DNA of 64,000 nucleotides from a virus. Below, piece after piece: positions 7,624-16,569 of the stretch. Every line of letters starts with the position of its first letter. Positions within the stretch are counted from its first letter, which is position 1. The notes beneath the pieces are model-generated. The model saw only the letters and a list, made by a program, of their open reading frames with translations, searched no databases and was not told where the DNA came from. The position numbers and the translations under genes were made by a program. The stretch covers positions 1 to 64,000 of IMG/VR virus record IMGVR_UViG_3300048839_000188. One strand, written 5' to 3'.

Positions 7624-10600
7624 ATGCCACAATATATATCGAATGACCCTAATTTCGGGCTCCCTAAGAAACAATATGCTTCTATGGACCCGAATTTTGG
7701 TTTAGAATCCGCCCCAGACGCAACTGTTAGTTCGACTGATGTAATGGAAGAGCCCCCACCACTGACAGGCAAGATGGGGAACTTTCTTAGCCGTGTGGGG
7801 CGCACATTGGGAGCCACAGGAGAAGGCACCGCTACATTTTTTGATCAGATTGGTAACAAAAACGCATCCTTTGGAGATGCTTTGCAAAGTGGTTTGAATG
7901 CTGCTCAAAAGAACATAGCAAACTTGGGTAGTTCTACTGACGAAGTTATGGACTTTGACAAGGTCTTAGAAAATGCTGACTTGACAATCGGTGGCCACAG
8001 ATTGAATGAGTATCCTACTGCTCGTGCGGTTGCTGGCTTTGCTGGCGACGTGGTTGTTGACCCACTCAATCTAGTAGGCGGTCTGCCAGTGAAAATGCTC
8101 AGCAAGGCAGGAGTGAAATTGCCTTCGTTGGTGGCAAAAGCTGCTGGTGGTTCCAGCGAATTAAGTGGCGCAGTCGGCAGAATGCTGAAAACGGCCGGGA
8201 CCAAATTAGAAGAAGCACCAATCGTCGGGGACGTGTTGGAGAAATTTGTCCAATTTTCCAAACTTGGTAACGAGATGAGCAAGATTGACCCATCCTTGTC
8301 GTATAGAGACATGCGCCGCCTTGCAGCATCACGTGATAGGCACGCCGGTGAAATCTCCGCTGATTGGGCTGAACAGCTAACAAAAGGCATCGACAGAGCG
8401 GGGAGAAGAGAGATTGCTTTGGCTTTAGACGAGGGTCGCCAATTGAGTGATCCCAAACTGCAAAAAGCTGCGCAGAGAATTCGCCAGATTCTTGATAATC
8501 AGGTAGCTGAAGATGTTGCAGCGGGCTCATTACAGGCTTCCAAAGTAGTGCCTAATTATGTGCCTCGGTATCCTACAAAATTCGATGACAGTAATCCCAA
8601 ACTGCGCACTGTTTTGGCTGGCAAGACTAAGATGGATTCTTTGAGGAAGGAAAAGGGTCTTCTTACTCCCAAGACTCTGGCTGAAGCCGAAAAACGCCAG
8701 GGCGCACTCACAGACATTGCTGAAATCACAGGCCGTCGTTTGGCTGAAGGTATGAGGGCCAATCGCAGTATTGAATTCATGAAACAGACTGTTGAACACT
8801 TTGGCGAAAAAGGTGTGGCCAAGCCCGGTTATCGCACGCTTTCATTTAAGCACTTAAAGGACTCATTCCACCCGGATGCGATTAAGGGTTTGGATAATGT
8901 TTATTTTCCCGAGAAAATCGCACAGGATTTGGAAAAAGTCGCATTGTTTTCATCGAAGGAGACTGAGTTTTCTAAATTGGCAAATTCAGTCAGCAAGATG
9001 TGGCGTGGTTATGCGCTGAGCAGTCCTGGACACCAGTTCACGAACTTTGTGGGCAACGTGGCAAATATGCATCTTGGCGGGATGAGCATGAAGGAGATTG
9101 CTGAAAAATACAGTCGCGCACGCGGATTGGCCAAAATTCTCAACAATGAGCCAATGACCGCGCTTGCTTTACCATATGGTAGAGATAAGGTCAGGGGCAC
9201 ATATGGTATTGGCAAATATACAAATTACGATATCGACAAGGCGATTAAGGAATATGAAATTGTTGGCACGGCAACACAGCTAGGTGAATTGAAAGCAGCT
9301 AGGAACGCGCAAGTATTATTCAGAGGTCAATATAATCCTTTGAATGCTGACAATGTGGTCTTGGAGACAACTCGCAAATGGGGCCAGAAAAACGTCGAAG
9401 AACCAGCCAGAATTGCTTTCTTCTTGCACAGATTGGAGAAGGGTGATTCGCTGGAAAAAGCAGCACTCAAGACAAAGGAGATATTGTTTGACTATGGTGA
9501 ACTGACTGAGACTGAGAAAAAACTGAAATTGGGTCTAGTGCCTTTCTACTGTGTGCCTGATGATGGACAAATCTTGACCAAAACTGGATGGAAGTATTAT
9601 TGGGAACTTACAACAGGTGCGGATGAAGTGTTAGTTTACGACCACGAGAAAGACCACTCTTATTGGGAAACACTGAACAAATATGCAACGTTTGACTACG
9701 AAGGTGAGTTATTAACATTAGAGGATTCCCGTAACGGTAAGTTCTCTTTCACCCCTAATCACGGTTGGCCAGTTGTTGATCATAATGGTAATCGCTCACT
9801 GGTCAAAGGGTATGAGTTGAGAACGAACCACAAAATTCCTTTGGTCAGTGCCTCGACTGAGTGGCCGGAAGAATCTACATTATCGCCTCTAGAGGCGGAA
9901 GTTCTAGGATGGGTGTTGACAGATGGATATGTTGATGCCACAAAAAGACGTGTCAACATCTACCAGTCGAAGCCGCATTTTGTTCAGCACCTGTTGAAGT
10001 TGCTGGAAAATGATGCGTCATATTATGTATCAGCACGTAATGAACAACAATGGGATATGTATACTTGGACACTACGAGGCGCTCTTAAGGACAAGATTTT
10101 GTCTTTGATTCCCAACAAACATAAGGATGCTTTCAACATTCTACCTCATTTGAATAAAGAAACTGCTCAAATTCTGTGGACAGCCATGTATAACGGAGAT
10201 GGCACAACGACGAAACGCTTGGATGGCCAAAAGCAATGTGAGTTCTTTGCTCAACATGAAGGGATTATTTTCGATTTTTTCCAGATACTCACACTTATGT
10301 TGGGTCGAGTTGCGCAAAGGAATAAACGTGGAGCATATATTAGGCAAACACGTTACTTCAAGGTTGCTGGCAAACAGGGCGTTGAATGGTATAAAGGTAA
10401 AATCTGGTGCCCAGAACTCAACGGAAAGTGCTGGTATCTGCGGAGAAATGGCAAAGTTATCTTGAGCCAGAATACATGGACTCGCAAAAATGTCCCACTT
10501 CAATTGAAGGCAATTGCCGAAAGCCCAGAGAGACTGGAGAAGCATAAGGACTTTCTGGAAATGTTTCAGAACATGGGAGATGGCCAAGATTTTGCACAGC

Positions 10601-11181
10601 CTGAGTATTTGACTGAATCTGGTTACGTGCCATTGCCGTTGAAGGGCGAAAAGGGTACTCCGACAATGGGGCGTATGGCTCTACCGGCCCATGACTTGGG
10701 GCTGATTCCCAATGCGTTGAATTGGGATGCACTGGAAAATACAGGTCGCAGACTCGCGGGTATGGCTGCTCCTTGGGCCAAGATTATTCCCGAACTAACA
10801 CTTAATCAAGAATTGCAATCTGGTGTTCCCATCTTCAGAAGCAGTGGGTTGAGCAACCCATCACCATTGGGTAACCTGATGAATGCCATCGGTGCTGGCT
10901 CATGGTTGGGTGTGCGCGATACTCCAGATGGCCCCAAACAACATGATGTGATGTCTTATTTGACGAGAATGGCACCAGGATTTTCGTGGATGGCCAATAC
11001 CATTCCCGGTGTCCGCGAAGATGACCCCATTACAGGGGACAGATTGAATGTGATGGCGCAGATTCTAGGTGGATTAGCTGGTTTGAACCCACGGCTAATT
11101 AATCTGCAACAGCAAGCAAGCGAGCAGGATTACAGGATGGAAGAATACGATAAACGTATTAGAAGGTCGTTGGAACCATAA
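7624..11181 (+). CDS. Large internal/virion protein interrupted by an intein
   Basis: 1185 residues as translated; removing residues 643-950 (intein) leaves 877. N-terminal part has two copies of DPNFGL and then an alpha-helical segment (GFAGDVVVDPLNLVGGLP near 145). The intein splits LVPFY | TWTRKNVPLQL, a motif that looks conserved and functional, so splicing is probably needed. Start ATG is directly after the previous stop; the stop overlaps the next ATG (TAATG). By position it belongs to the ejection/internal protein set; exact role unknown. No lytic transglycosylase motif seen. Confidence 0.65.
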   Translation: MPQYISNDPNFGLPKKQYASMDPNFGLESAPDATVSSTDVMEEPPPLTGKMGNFLSRVGRTLGATGEGTATFFDQIGNKNASFGDALQSGLNAAQKNIANLGSSTDEVMDFDKVLENADLTIGGHRLNEYPTARAVAGFAGDVVVDPLNLVGGLPVKMLSKAGVKLPSLVAKAAGGSSELSGAVGRMLKTAGTKLEEAPIVGDVLEKFVQFSKLGNEMSKIDPSLSYRDMRRLAASRDRHAGEISADWAEQLTKGIDRAGRREIALALDEGRQLSDPKLQKAAQRIRQILDNQVAEDVAAGSLQASKVVPNYVPRYPTKFDDSNPKLRTVLAGKTKMDSLRKEKGLLTPKTLAEAEKRQGALTDIAEITGRRLAEGMRANRSIEFMKQTVEHFGEKGVAKPGYRTLSFKHLKDSFHPDAIKGLDNVYFPEKIAQDLEKVALFSSKETEFSKLANSVSKMWRGYALSSPGHQFTNFVGNVANMHLGGMSMKEIAEKYSRARGLAKILNNEPMTALALPYGRDKVRGTYGIGKYTNYDIDKAIKEYEIVGTATQLGELKAARNAQVLFRGQYNPLNADNVVLETTRKWGQKNVEEPARIAFFLHRLEKGDSLEKAALKTKEILFDYGELTETEKKLKLGLVPFYCVPDDGQILTKTGWKYYWELTTGADEVLVYDHEKDHSYWETLNKYATFDYEGELLTLEDSRNGKFSFTPNHGWPVVDHNGNRSLVKGYELRTNHKIPLVSASTEWPEESTLSPLEAEVLGWVLTDGYVDATKRRVNIYQSKPHFVQHLLKLLENDASYYVSARNEQQWDMYTWTLRGALKDKILSLIPNKHKDAFNILPHLNKETAQILWTAMYNGDGTTTKRLDGQKQCEFFAQHEGIIFDFFQILTLMLGRVAQRNKRGAYIRQTRYFKVAGKQGVEWYKGKIWCPELNGKCWYLRRNGKVILSQNTWTRKNVPLQLKAIAESPERLEKHKDFLEMFQNMGDGQDFAQPEYLTESGYVPLPLKGEKGTPTMGRMALPAHDLGLIPNALNWDALENTGRRLAGMAAPWAKIIPELTLNQELQSGVPIFRSSGLSNPSPLGNLMNAIGAGSWLGVRDTPDGPKQHDVMSYLTRMAPGFSWMANTIPGVREDDPITGDRLNVMAQILGGLAGLNPRLINLQQQASEQDYRMEEYDKRIRRSLEP
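9550..10473 (+). mobile_element. Intein with LAGLIDADG endonuclease in a virion protein
   Basis: 308 residues (643-950 of the host protein). It begins CVPDDGQILTKTGWKYY (block A, Cys1), has block B-like FTPNHGWPV, two LAGLIDADG motifs (LGWVLTDGYV and LWTAMYNGDG) and ends VILSQN followed by Thr (+1 nucleophile). The penultimate residue is Gln rather than the usual His, which may slow C-terminal cleavage. Inteins in phage structural proteins are uncommon. Boundaries rest on the C...N|T pattern and the clean fusion of flanks. Confidence 0.85.
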
Positions 11182-12098
11182 TGCCCACGACCAATAAAAA
11201 ATCAAATCCTGCCGTCAACGTGGCTATGGATATCTATCGCAAAGCACAGGAGATGGCGAGAAAGATGCAACAACCCAAGGAGGGCGACTCCAGGTTGAAG
11301 GCTCAAATCATGGGCGGCATTGGAGGAATCGCAGAGCAGTTCATCCCCGCTAGTGAGGAAGACATGATGATGAATGCCATCATGGGCCAAGTGAATCCTA
11401 CTGCTGCGATGGTCAAGATGCCCGCGCACTTGGTTGAACAGTTTGCGAAAAATTTCCGCAATCGTGTCCCACAACAATTAGAAGACGAAGGGCAACAGAC
11501 ACTGGCGTATTATTTTGACCGGATGGCACAAGATAAACCAGAATGGATGGGGCAACTTGAAGATGTTGTGATTACGCCCAAAATAAATGCAGCGGGGCTT
11601 TACACTTCCACTGCCAGCATGAATCCGTTCAAAATGTTTCGTTCACATGAAGCCGCTGCAAATGCTGGCATGACTGCCAGAGCAAACAATAGAATCACCA
11701 TAAATCCACGTCGTGTGATGGAGAACACTTCGATTGATGAGTTTAGTGGTATTCCGGCTAACCAATTAGTGCGTCATGAGTCCAAACATTTGGACCAGGA
11801 CTTGCGCGGACTGATTATGAACAACCGAGATGTGCCTTATTATCTTGAACCAAATGAAGTCGAAGCTAGAATTTTCGAGCGAGAAAAAGAATTTGATCTG
11901 GAAAACATCCTCAATCAACTTCATTATGGGAAGAGATTGGAACAATATAGCAAAAAAACCCCCCTAGATCAAATTAGGGAAGGACTTATCAGGTCTTTGA
12001 CAGAATTAGAAAGAAGAAGACAAGGATTGACAAGTGAGCAGATGCCTTCTATCAGCCCCGATATCATGCGTAGATTATTAGCAGGTCTAGAGCCCTAA
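11181..12098 (+). CDS. HExxH metallopeptidase-like virion protein
   Basis: 305 residues; ATG overlaps the previous stop. Near residue 198 it has LVRHESKHLDQDL (HExxH) followed ~30 residues later by EPNEVEARIFE, a Glu-containing helix that could supply the third zinc ligand. This arrangement is typical of zincin-like domains in phage virion proteins. Prohead or host-protein processing is possible; substrate unknown. Confidence 0.6.
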   Translation: MPTTNKKSNPAVNVAMDIYRKAQEMARKMQQPKEGDSRLKAQIMGGIGGIAEQFIPASEEDMMMNAIMGQVNPTAAMVKMPAHLVEQFAKNFRNRVPQQLEDEGQQTLAYYFDRMAQDKPEWMGQLEDVVITPKINAAGLYTSTASMNPFKMFRSHEAAANAGMTARANNRITINPRRVMENTSIDEFSGIPANQLVRHESKHLDQDLRGLIMNNRDVPYYLEPNEVEARIFEREKEFDLENILNQLHYGKRLEQYSKKTPLDQIREGLIRSLTELERRRQGLTSEQMPSISPDIMRRLLAGLEP

Positions 12099-12103
12099 AA
12101 GTA

Positions 12104-12112
12104 TGCTATAAT
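12104..12112 (+). promoter_or_regulatory. Extended -10 promoter before phosphoesterase gene
   Basis: TGCTATAAT: TGn extension plus consensus -10 (12107-12112), 26 nt before the ATG at 12138. No clear -35. GAGGAGG follows at about 12118 as part of the leader. Confidence 0.5.
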
Positions 12113-12137
12113 TCTTAGAGGAGGATTTAATAAAAGA

Positions 12138-12908
12138 ATGACAAAATTCATAGCAGCTTTCGACATGCATGTTGGTTTTGAGAACAAGAACAAACATAAA
12201 GTCCCATTGCATGATGAGAAAGCTATCAATGCGATGCTCAAATTTGCATCCGACTTTAAACCAGACACATTTGTTTGCGGTGGGGACCATCTAGACTGTG
12301 GCCCCGTGAGTCATTGGTTACAGAATTCGAAAAAGTCCAGCGAAGGTTTGGATTTGGGCGAGGATATTGAACTCTATACCAAGATGGTCATGGACCCAAT
12401 CAACAAAGAATTGAAGCCCAAGAACAAAATCTGGATGGTCGGGAATCATGAGAATTGGATTAACGATGCGATTGAAAAAAACCCTGGATTGTCTTCTGTG
12501 CTGGATTTAAAAAAACTCCTACCTCTGAGCGGCTGGAAATTCATCCAGCAAGGCGGGCATCATAATATTGGCCAATACCTCTACTTCATCCACGGAGACA
12601 CACTTCCGAACCAACGAAATATCGCTGCCGCAGCCGTCGAAAGATACAATAAGTCTATTATCTTTGGCCACTTCCATACCTACCAAGCGGCGACGAAACA
12701 TTCTATGCTTACTGCCAAGGAAGTCAAAATCGGTGTGGCTGTGCCGGGATTGTGCAAAAAAAATCCGAACTATCTTGAAGGAAGACCAAATCAGTGGCTG
12801 ACGGGATTCTGTTATGGATATGTAGAGTCCAATGGACATTTCACATCCTATGTGCCGATTATCATTGATGGCAAATTCATGACAGAGGGTAAGAAATATA
12901 GCGGCTAA
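12138..12908 (+). CDS. Calcineurin-like metallophosphoesterase
   Basis: 256 residues. Metal-binding motifs in order: DMH (near 9), CGGDHLD (near 49), GNHENW (near 107), HGDT (near 156) and GHFHTY (near 180). This is the metallophosphoesterase superfamily, which includes nucleases, phosphodiesterases and protein phosphatases. Preceded by its own promoter. First of three such genes in the window; substrate not predictable. Confidence 0.8.
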   Translation: MTKFIAAFDMHVGFENKNKHKVPLHDEKAINAMLKFASDFKPDTFVCGGDHLDCGPVSHWLQNSKKSSEGLDLGEDIELYTKMVMDPINKELKPKNKIWMVGNHENWINDAIEKNPGLSSVLDLKKLLPLSGWKFIQQGGHHNIGQYLYFIHGDTLPNQRNIAAAAVERYNKSIIFGHFHTYQAATKHSMLTAKEVKIGVAVPGLCKKNPNYLEGRPNQWLTGFCYGYVESNGHFTSYVPIIIDGKFMTEGKKYSG

Positions 12909-12928
12909 CACTATCGAGGGAGTCAACT

Positions 12929-13507
12929 ATGCGCATTTTACTATTATTATGTCTATTGCTGGGTGGGTGCGCTACGACTATTGATATGAGCATGGTCGGA
13001 CAGATTGAGAAAGATGCTTATGAGGGGATGTATCCCAAAGAGAACGCATACAAGCCACCACAGACAAGTAATCTGCGCCAAGAATTGATGAGGTTAGAAG
13101 AAATCGCCCAATCAATGGGTATTGCTGTTTACAGGAATAATGATATCGAATCCAACAACGCATGGGGATTGTCGAGCCGGACTCTGAAAATCATCAAGCT
13201 ACCATCATTTGATGATGTTTCTGTCGATGGCCAATGGGAGATTCTCGCGCATGAGTTGGGGCACTTTTTTCACCCGCCTGAAATGTCAGTTGCGGCTAGG
13301 GAAGCATATTGTGAATTCATCGTAGCAGAGATGGCACAGCTGTTGGAACACCCTTATCCATATGCGGGTGCATATCTGATTCAATACAAAGAAGGCATCG
13401 CAGCAGCTAAGCTTTATAGTAGAGAGATCAAGGAGGCTGCATCCATACTATTGGGCAGGAAAAAGATACCACACTACATGTTAGTCAAGGATGATAGCGC
13501 ACAATGA
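12929..13507 (+). CDS. Lipoprotein with HExxH zinc-peptidase motif
   Basis: 192 residues beginning MRILLLLCLLLGGCATT: a lipobox (LLGGC) with acylation expected on Cys14. At about 109 lies LAHELGHFFH, then REAYCEFIVAEMA where Glu may be the third ligand, an ImmA/M78-like zincin pattern. The product should sit on a membrane facing the periplasm or cell surface. Superinfection exclusion or cell-wall modification is possible; neither is shown. Confidence 0.65.
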   Translation: MRILLLLCLLLGGCATTIDMSMVGQIEKDAYEGMYPKENAYKPPQTSNLRQELMRLEEIAQSMGIAVYRNNDIESNNAWGLSSRTLKIIKLPSFDDVSVDGQWEILAHELGHFFHPPEMSVAAREAYCEFIVAEMAQLLEHPYPYAGAYLIQYKEGIAAAKLYSREIKEAASILLGRKKIPHYMLVKDDSAQ

Positions 13508-13860
13508 ATGTGAAAACAGAAATCCCACTCAAAGGCTTGGAAATCTGGGCCTGTGAGTGGGAAGATGCGCATTACAATACTGATGAAACTTCGATTGAGG
13601 ATATGGTCCACAGAGCGTGGAATTACATCTCAGTAGGTATTCTGTTGAAGGATGATGATGTAGGATTCGCAGTGGCTACTGACATTGGCGAAGATGGTAA
13701 ATTCAGAGGCATCAATTTTGTCCCCGCTAAGATGGTTATCAGAAAGTGGCGCATAGGATTGTTGAAGCCCAAAGTGGTCAGGAAAACTCAATTACTGGGA
13801 CAGCACCCACTAGTGGTTGATACTGAAGATCAACCTGGGAACAATTCACAACAGTCTTAG
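13504..13860 (+). CDS. Hypothetical protein
   Basis: 118 residues; ATGA overlap with the lipoprotein stop implies coupled translation. No motif recognised. Its last 83 nt overlap, tail to tail, the end of the leftward phosphoesterase gene, marking where the two transcription arms converge. Confidence 0.5.
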   Translation: MNVKTEIPLKGLEIWACEWEDAHYNTDETSIEDMVHRAWNYISVGILLKDDDVGFAVATDIGEDGKFRGINFVPAKMVIRKWRIGLLKPKVVRKTQLLGQHPLVVDTEDQPGNNSQQS

Positions 13861-14425
13861 AATCATCTACTTTGTATGTGCCTTTAGCTTCATGAATATG
13901 GCCGCAGATGATATGTGAGCATTTTTTAAGGCCGCTGAAGCGTCCAATTAGGGATTGTGAACCTACATTTTGATGCCAGTAATAATACGTGAAGTCCCCA
14001 TATCCAAGTGGCGGTCCATGACTGACAATGATATCAACATCATCAGGAATAACAGCATAGAGTTGTGCTAATTTGTCCTCCGGTGCCATGAAAGCCCAAT
14101 CGCCAAATTGATTAGACCAGGGAGAGAACCACACTTTTTTATTCCCCACCCAGCACCACTCATCGACACACAGTAAAACATTATGCGGTAGGAATTCCTG
14201 CTGGATGATTTGTTTCTTCATTCGCTCACCTATGAAGTCATGATTACCCCAAGTCATGAAGGTGAGCTTTTTGTGTTTAGAAGCCCATTCTGAGAATGGA
14301 CCTTTGAGCCAATCACTGCAATTACGGTCAGGCCCCACATCACCGGCATGAATTACATAATCGCAATCTTCTGGAATCTCCGGCAGGAACAATCCGTGCG
14401 TGTCACTTATGCAAGCTATTTTCAT
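13778..14425 (-). CDS. Metallophosphoesterase (YfcE-like)
   Basis: 215 residues with SDTHG (7-11), HAGDVG (near 26), WGNHDF (near 60), SHGPPLG (near 134) and CGHIHEA (near 173). This resembles bacterial YfcE-type and phage phosphodiesterases. Last gene of the leftward arm, driven by the promoter at 14537 that lies inside the thyX remnant. The start follows GGAG by 10 nt. Confidence 0.8.
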   Translation of the reverse strand: MKIACISDTHGLFLPEIPEDCDYVIHAGDVGPDRNCSDWLKGPFSEWASKHKKLTFMTWGNHDFIGERMKKQIIQQEFLPHNVLLCVDEWCWVGNKKVWFSPWSNQFGDWAFMAPEDKLAQLYAVIPDDVDIIVSHGPPLGYGDFTYYYWHQNVGSQSLIGRFSGLKKCSHIICGHIHEAKGTYKVDDSKTVVNCSQVDLQYQPLVGAVPVIEFS

Positions 14426-14834
14426 TTTCGAACAACTCCATTGTGCGAGGGAAATTCACAGTCAACAATTTTTGGACAGCTTGTGCATATTGGCGTCTAT
14501 GGATCTATCATGTAACATTTAACCTCCTATGTGAGTATTATAACATAAGAAGTTAAATGTCATCAAACATTTAACGGTGCCATTCACGGAATACAAAAAT
14601 AGGCGCTTTGATTTCAAATGTCGCTCCAGCCATCTCGAATGGGCTCATATGTTTATGCGTATAAAGGTAACGCAGCAATTTAATGTCGCCCTCTGAGCCG
14701 TCTTCTTTGGTCCATCCCCGAAATGCTCCATCAGTTGACTGCCGGGCTGCCCTGATGATGTCTTCGTCAGAACCCCATGACTGAGTCAATCGAACAAAGC
14801 CATTATCGAGGACACTGATTGATTCTTGATTCAT
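14403..14834 (-). pseudogene. thyX: thyX remnant: flavin-dependent thymidylate synthase with internal deletion
   Basis: The intact 5' part (14834-14571, 87 residues) reads like the start of ThyX: VRLTQSWGSDEDIIRAARQS and SPFEMAGATFEIKAPIFV, ending FREWHR then a stop, exactly where the RHRxxSxNExSxRY flavin motif should continue. Downstream in another frame (14501-14403) is a ThyX-like tail, RRQYAQAVQKLLTVNFP. The central ~110-130 residues, with the active-site signature, are missing and replaced by ~70 nt holding a hairpin, promoter and AGGAGG. Likely a deletion derivative; the 87-residue N-terminal piece can still be translated (ATGA overlap with the upstream gene). Confidence 0.7.
14537..14575 (-). 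promoter_or_regulatory. Promoter with inverted-repeat operator
   Basis: Leftward: TTGATG, 18-nt spacer, TGTTATAAT (extended -10, 14537-14545). The -35 is the loop of a perfect 9-bp inverted repeat, GTTAAATGT/ACATTTAAC (14552-14575); a third copy of the 9-mer lies at 14515-14523, between the AGGAGG and the small downstream frame. A repressor bound to the repeat would cover the -35. Confidence 0.5.
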
Positions 14835-15196
14835 ACCAGATTATCCTCCACTCGAATATTGGACTCCACAAATCTGTCATCAGTGCCCTTCTTGCGCATA
14901 ATGAATGTCAACAAGGCTAAACAATGCCATGCTGCATGAGCTAGATGGCTCAATCCACTTTCTGAGTCATCATCTTCGCCAGCCCACCACGCATTCAGAT
15001 GTCTTTGGAGAGCATCATAGGATAAGCTCCACTTATACCCACGAGCATAATTATAACGCGCATATTTGGATGCACCGAAACCACCTACTTTGGCAACCTC
15101 CATCACGGACAAAGGGTCAATAGTCGATAGTTGTGCACTCTTTTGTTCTTTCTGCCCACCACTTTTGGGGTCTGTGATTCTGATTGCTGATTCCAC
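14831..15196 (-). CDS. dATP/dGTP diphosphohydrolase-like (DUF5664 family)
   Basis: 121 residues, GTG start behind AGGAGG. The core VAKVGGFGASKYARYNY, then WSLSYDALQRHLNAWWAGED and ESGLSHLAHAAWHCLALL, matches phage DUF5664 proteins, MazG-like nucleotide pyrophosphohydrolases (some annotated dATP/dGTP diphosphohydrolase). It lies directly upstream of the thyX remnant and downstream of a 5'-nucleotidase, so it belongs to a nucleotide-pool module. Confidence 0.65.
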   Translation of the reverse strand: MESAIRITDPKSGGQKEQKSAQLSTIDPLSVMEVAKVGGFGASKYARYNYARGYKWSLSYDALQRHLNAWWAGEDDDSESGLSHLAHAAWHCLALLTFIMRKKGTDDRFVESNIRVEDNLV

Positions 15197-15199
15197 TTC

Positions 15200-15796
15200 T
15201 TATCCTCCTAACGCATCATTTTCAACAAACTTATCACTCAACATATCTCGTGGGTCAGTGATGCGCTCTACTCGGGGATGTTGATAGTGGCGATTCCAAG
15301 GGCCATCCAGCAACCATTGATTACAATCCTCATTTGCTGCCGCAACCTCATCGTGATTCTCTGGTTTATCGTCAAGGAAGTCAGTGCACTTTTCAGCCTT
15401 GACCACGGGGGCCTTTTTGCCCGCAATAACCACATGTGGATTAGAGGCTCCGAGAATTAAGAGCGCATCCTCAGTAGCTCTCTGGCAATGTTTACCACAA
15501 CGCGATGTAATGAAAACCAGAGAAGCAGATTGTTGGGCTTGAAGTAGGAAATCCCTGGACCATTCAAATGCTGGCAGAAATCGCCAGAAATTATAACTCT
15601 GCGAGTTGCAAATCTCATCCCACGCTTGGCGGTATTGTTTTTTGCTGATATGTTTCAGCGGATAATGCCACTCATCAGGATAATGATGCGAGACAGGTGG
15701 AATGTTCACATTGAACGCTTTGTTGCAGAGTTCAATAAATCTGGAATTGAAATCGAACAACACCCCATCGCAATCAACTGCGATTCTTCTTGACAT
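15200..15796 (-). CDS. HAD-type 5'(3')-deoxyribonucleotidase
   Basis: 198 residues from ATG 15796, chosen because AAGGAG sits at good distance. HAD motifs: DCDGVLFDF (motif I, nucleophile and acid Asp), FITSRCG (motif II), a Lys (KAEK) and DFLDDKPEN (motif IV). This pattern is that of NT5C-like deoxynucleotidases, which adjust dNMP levels. Overlaps the next upstream gene by 23 nt. Confidence 0.75.
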   Translation of the reverse strand: MSRRIAVDCDGVLFDFNSRFIELCNKAFNVNIPPVSHHYPDEWHYPLKHISKKQYRQAWDEICNSQSYNFWRFLPAFEWSRDFLLQAQQSASLVFITSRCGKHCQRATEDALLILGASNPHVVIAGKKAPVVKAEKCTDFLDDKPENHDEVAAANEDCNQWLLDGPWNRHYQHPRVERITDPRDMLSDKFVENDALGG

Positions 15797-16196
15797 GTTT
15801 CTTTGACTCCTTTGGAAAAACATTCAACAATGTCAGGAACAACCAAGATGCCCAATAGCAGAATGCTTCTTCACTACTCTTGGAATATTCAACCCCACGA
15901 ATCTGCAAGGCATGGAATGAAGCATGGTGGATTTCGTGTGCCAAAGCGGCTAAAATGTCATTCTCAGTCCCACCTGAATTATTGGATACAAACAACATCA
16001 TATCTTTGTTGTTCATCAGTGGAATGAACATACAATCCATGCCTGATTCGAACCATTTTTCACACTCGTTCATGGGAATTGAAAATTCATTCTTAGCCCA
16101 GAAGGTGAATTGTCCTTTATCGCCATACCAGAACCAAATGTTCCAGTTATACATTGAATCTTCGATGCGGAATATCTCATTTGTCTTGATCATCAT
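15774..16196 (-). CDS. Small HExxH metallopeptidase-like protein
   Basis: 140 residues; GGAGG just before the double ATG. LAHEIHHASFHALQ (HExxH) is followed by SSEEAFCYWASWL, with Glu as candidate third ligand; this pair recurs in small phage zincin-like proteins. Cytoplasmic, no signal peptide. Substrate unknown. Confidence 0.6.
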   Translation of the reverse strand: MMIKTNEIFRIEDSMYNWNIWFWYGDKGQFTFWAKNEFSIPMNECEKWFESGMDCMFIPLMNNKDMMLFVSNNSGGTENDILAALAHEIHHASFHALQIRGVEYSKSSEEAFCYWASWLFLTLLNVFPKESKKHVKKNRS

Positions 16197-16362
16197 CCTC
16201 CTGGTCTGTTAATTCATCTAGTGTGTCTTGTCTGCCATCATTATAAGCTTCCTTATACATTTTTTCGTAACAATCCATCAAATCCAGCAGCACATCAGGG
16301 TCAGAGCCATTCTTCCTCAATTGCTCCAGGAGTTGTTCAAACTTTAAAATCATTCGTCCCAT
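16177..16362 (-). CDS. Hypothetical acidic small protein
   Basis: 61 residues from ATG 16362 (TTG 16374 and ATG 16353 are alternatives). Helical with an acidic tail (DELTDQEDDDQDK). Overlaps both neighbours, typical of this packed early region. Function unknown. Confidence 0.5.
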   Translation of the reverse strand: MGRMILKFEQLLEQLRKNGSDPDVLLDLMDCYEKMYKEAYNDGRQDTLDELTDQEDDDQDK

Positions 16363-16567
16363 TGTTTCTCTCAATCACCACGCATACAGAATCAGCGCGA
16401 AGACGAGGTAATTGACGGCGTGCGTCCTTGATTGCTCTCTGTGCTGCTGCGGGAAAATTACTACCTTCTACCACGCCACGAATGGATTGTGGGGCATCAT
16501 TTGTGTGTTCAAATGTGACCACATAATTCCATTTCTTAGGAATATTATTAGGATTCTTCTTAGGCAT
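16337..16567 (-). CDS. Hypothetical protein
   Basis: 76 residues, basic start (MPKKNPNNIPKKWNYVV) then a small alpha/beta pattern. No family recognised. Ends inside the start of the next gene. Confidence 0.5.
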   Translation of the reverse strand: MPKKNPNNIPKKWNYVVTFEHTNDAPQSIRGVVEGSNFPAAAQRAIKDARRQLPRLRADSVCVVIERNNGTNDFKV

Positions 16568-16569
16568 TT

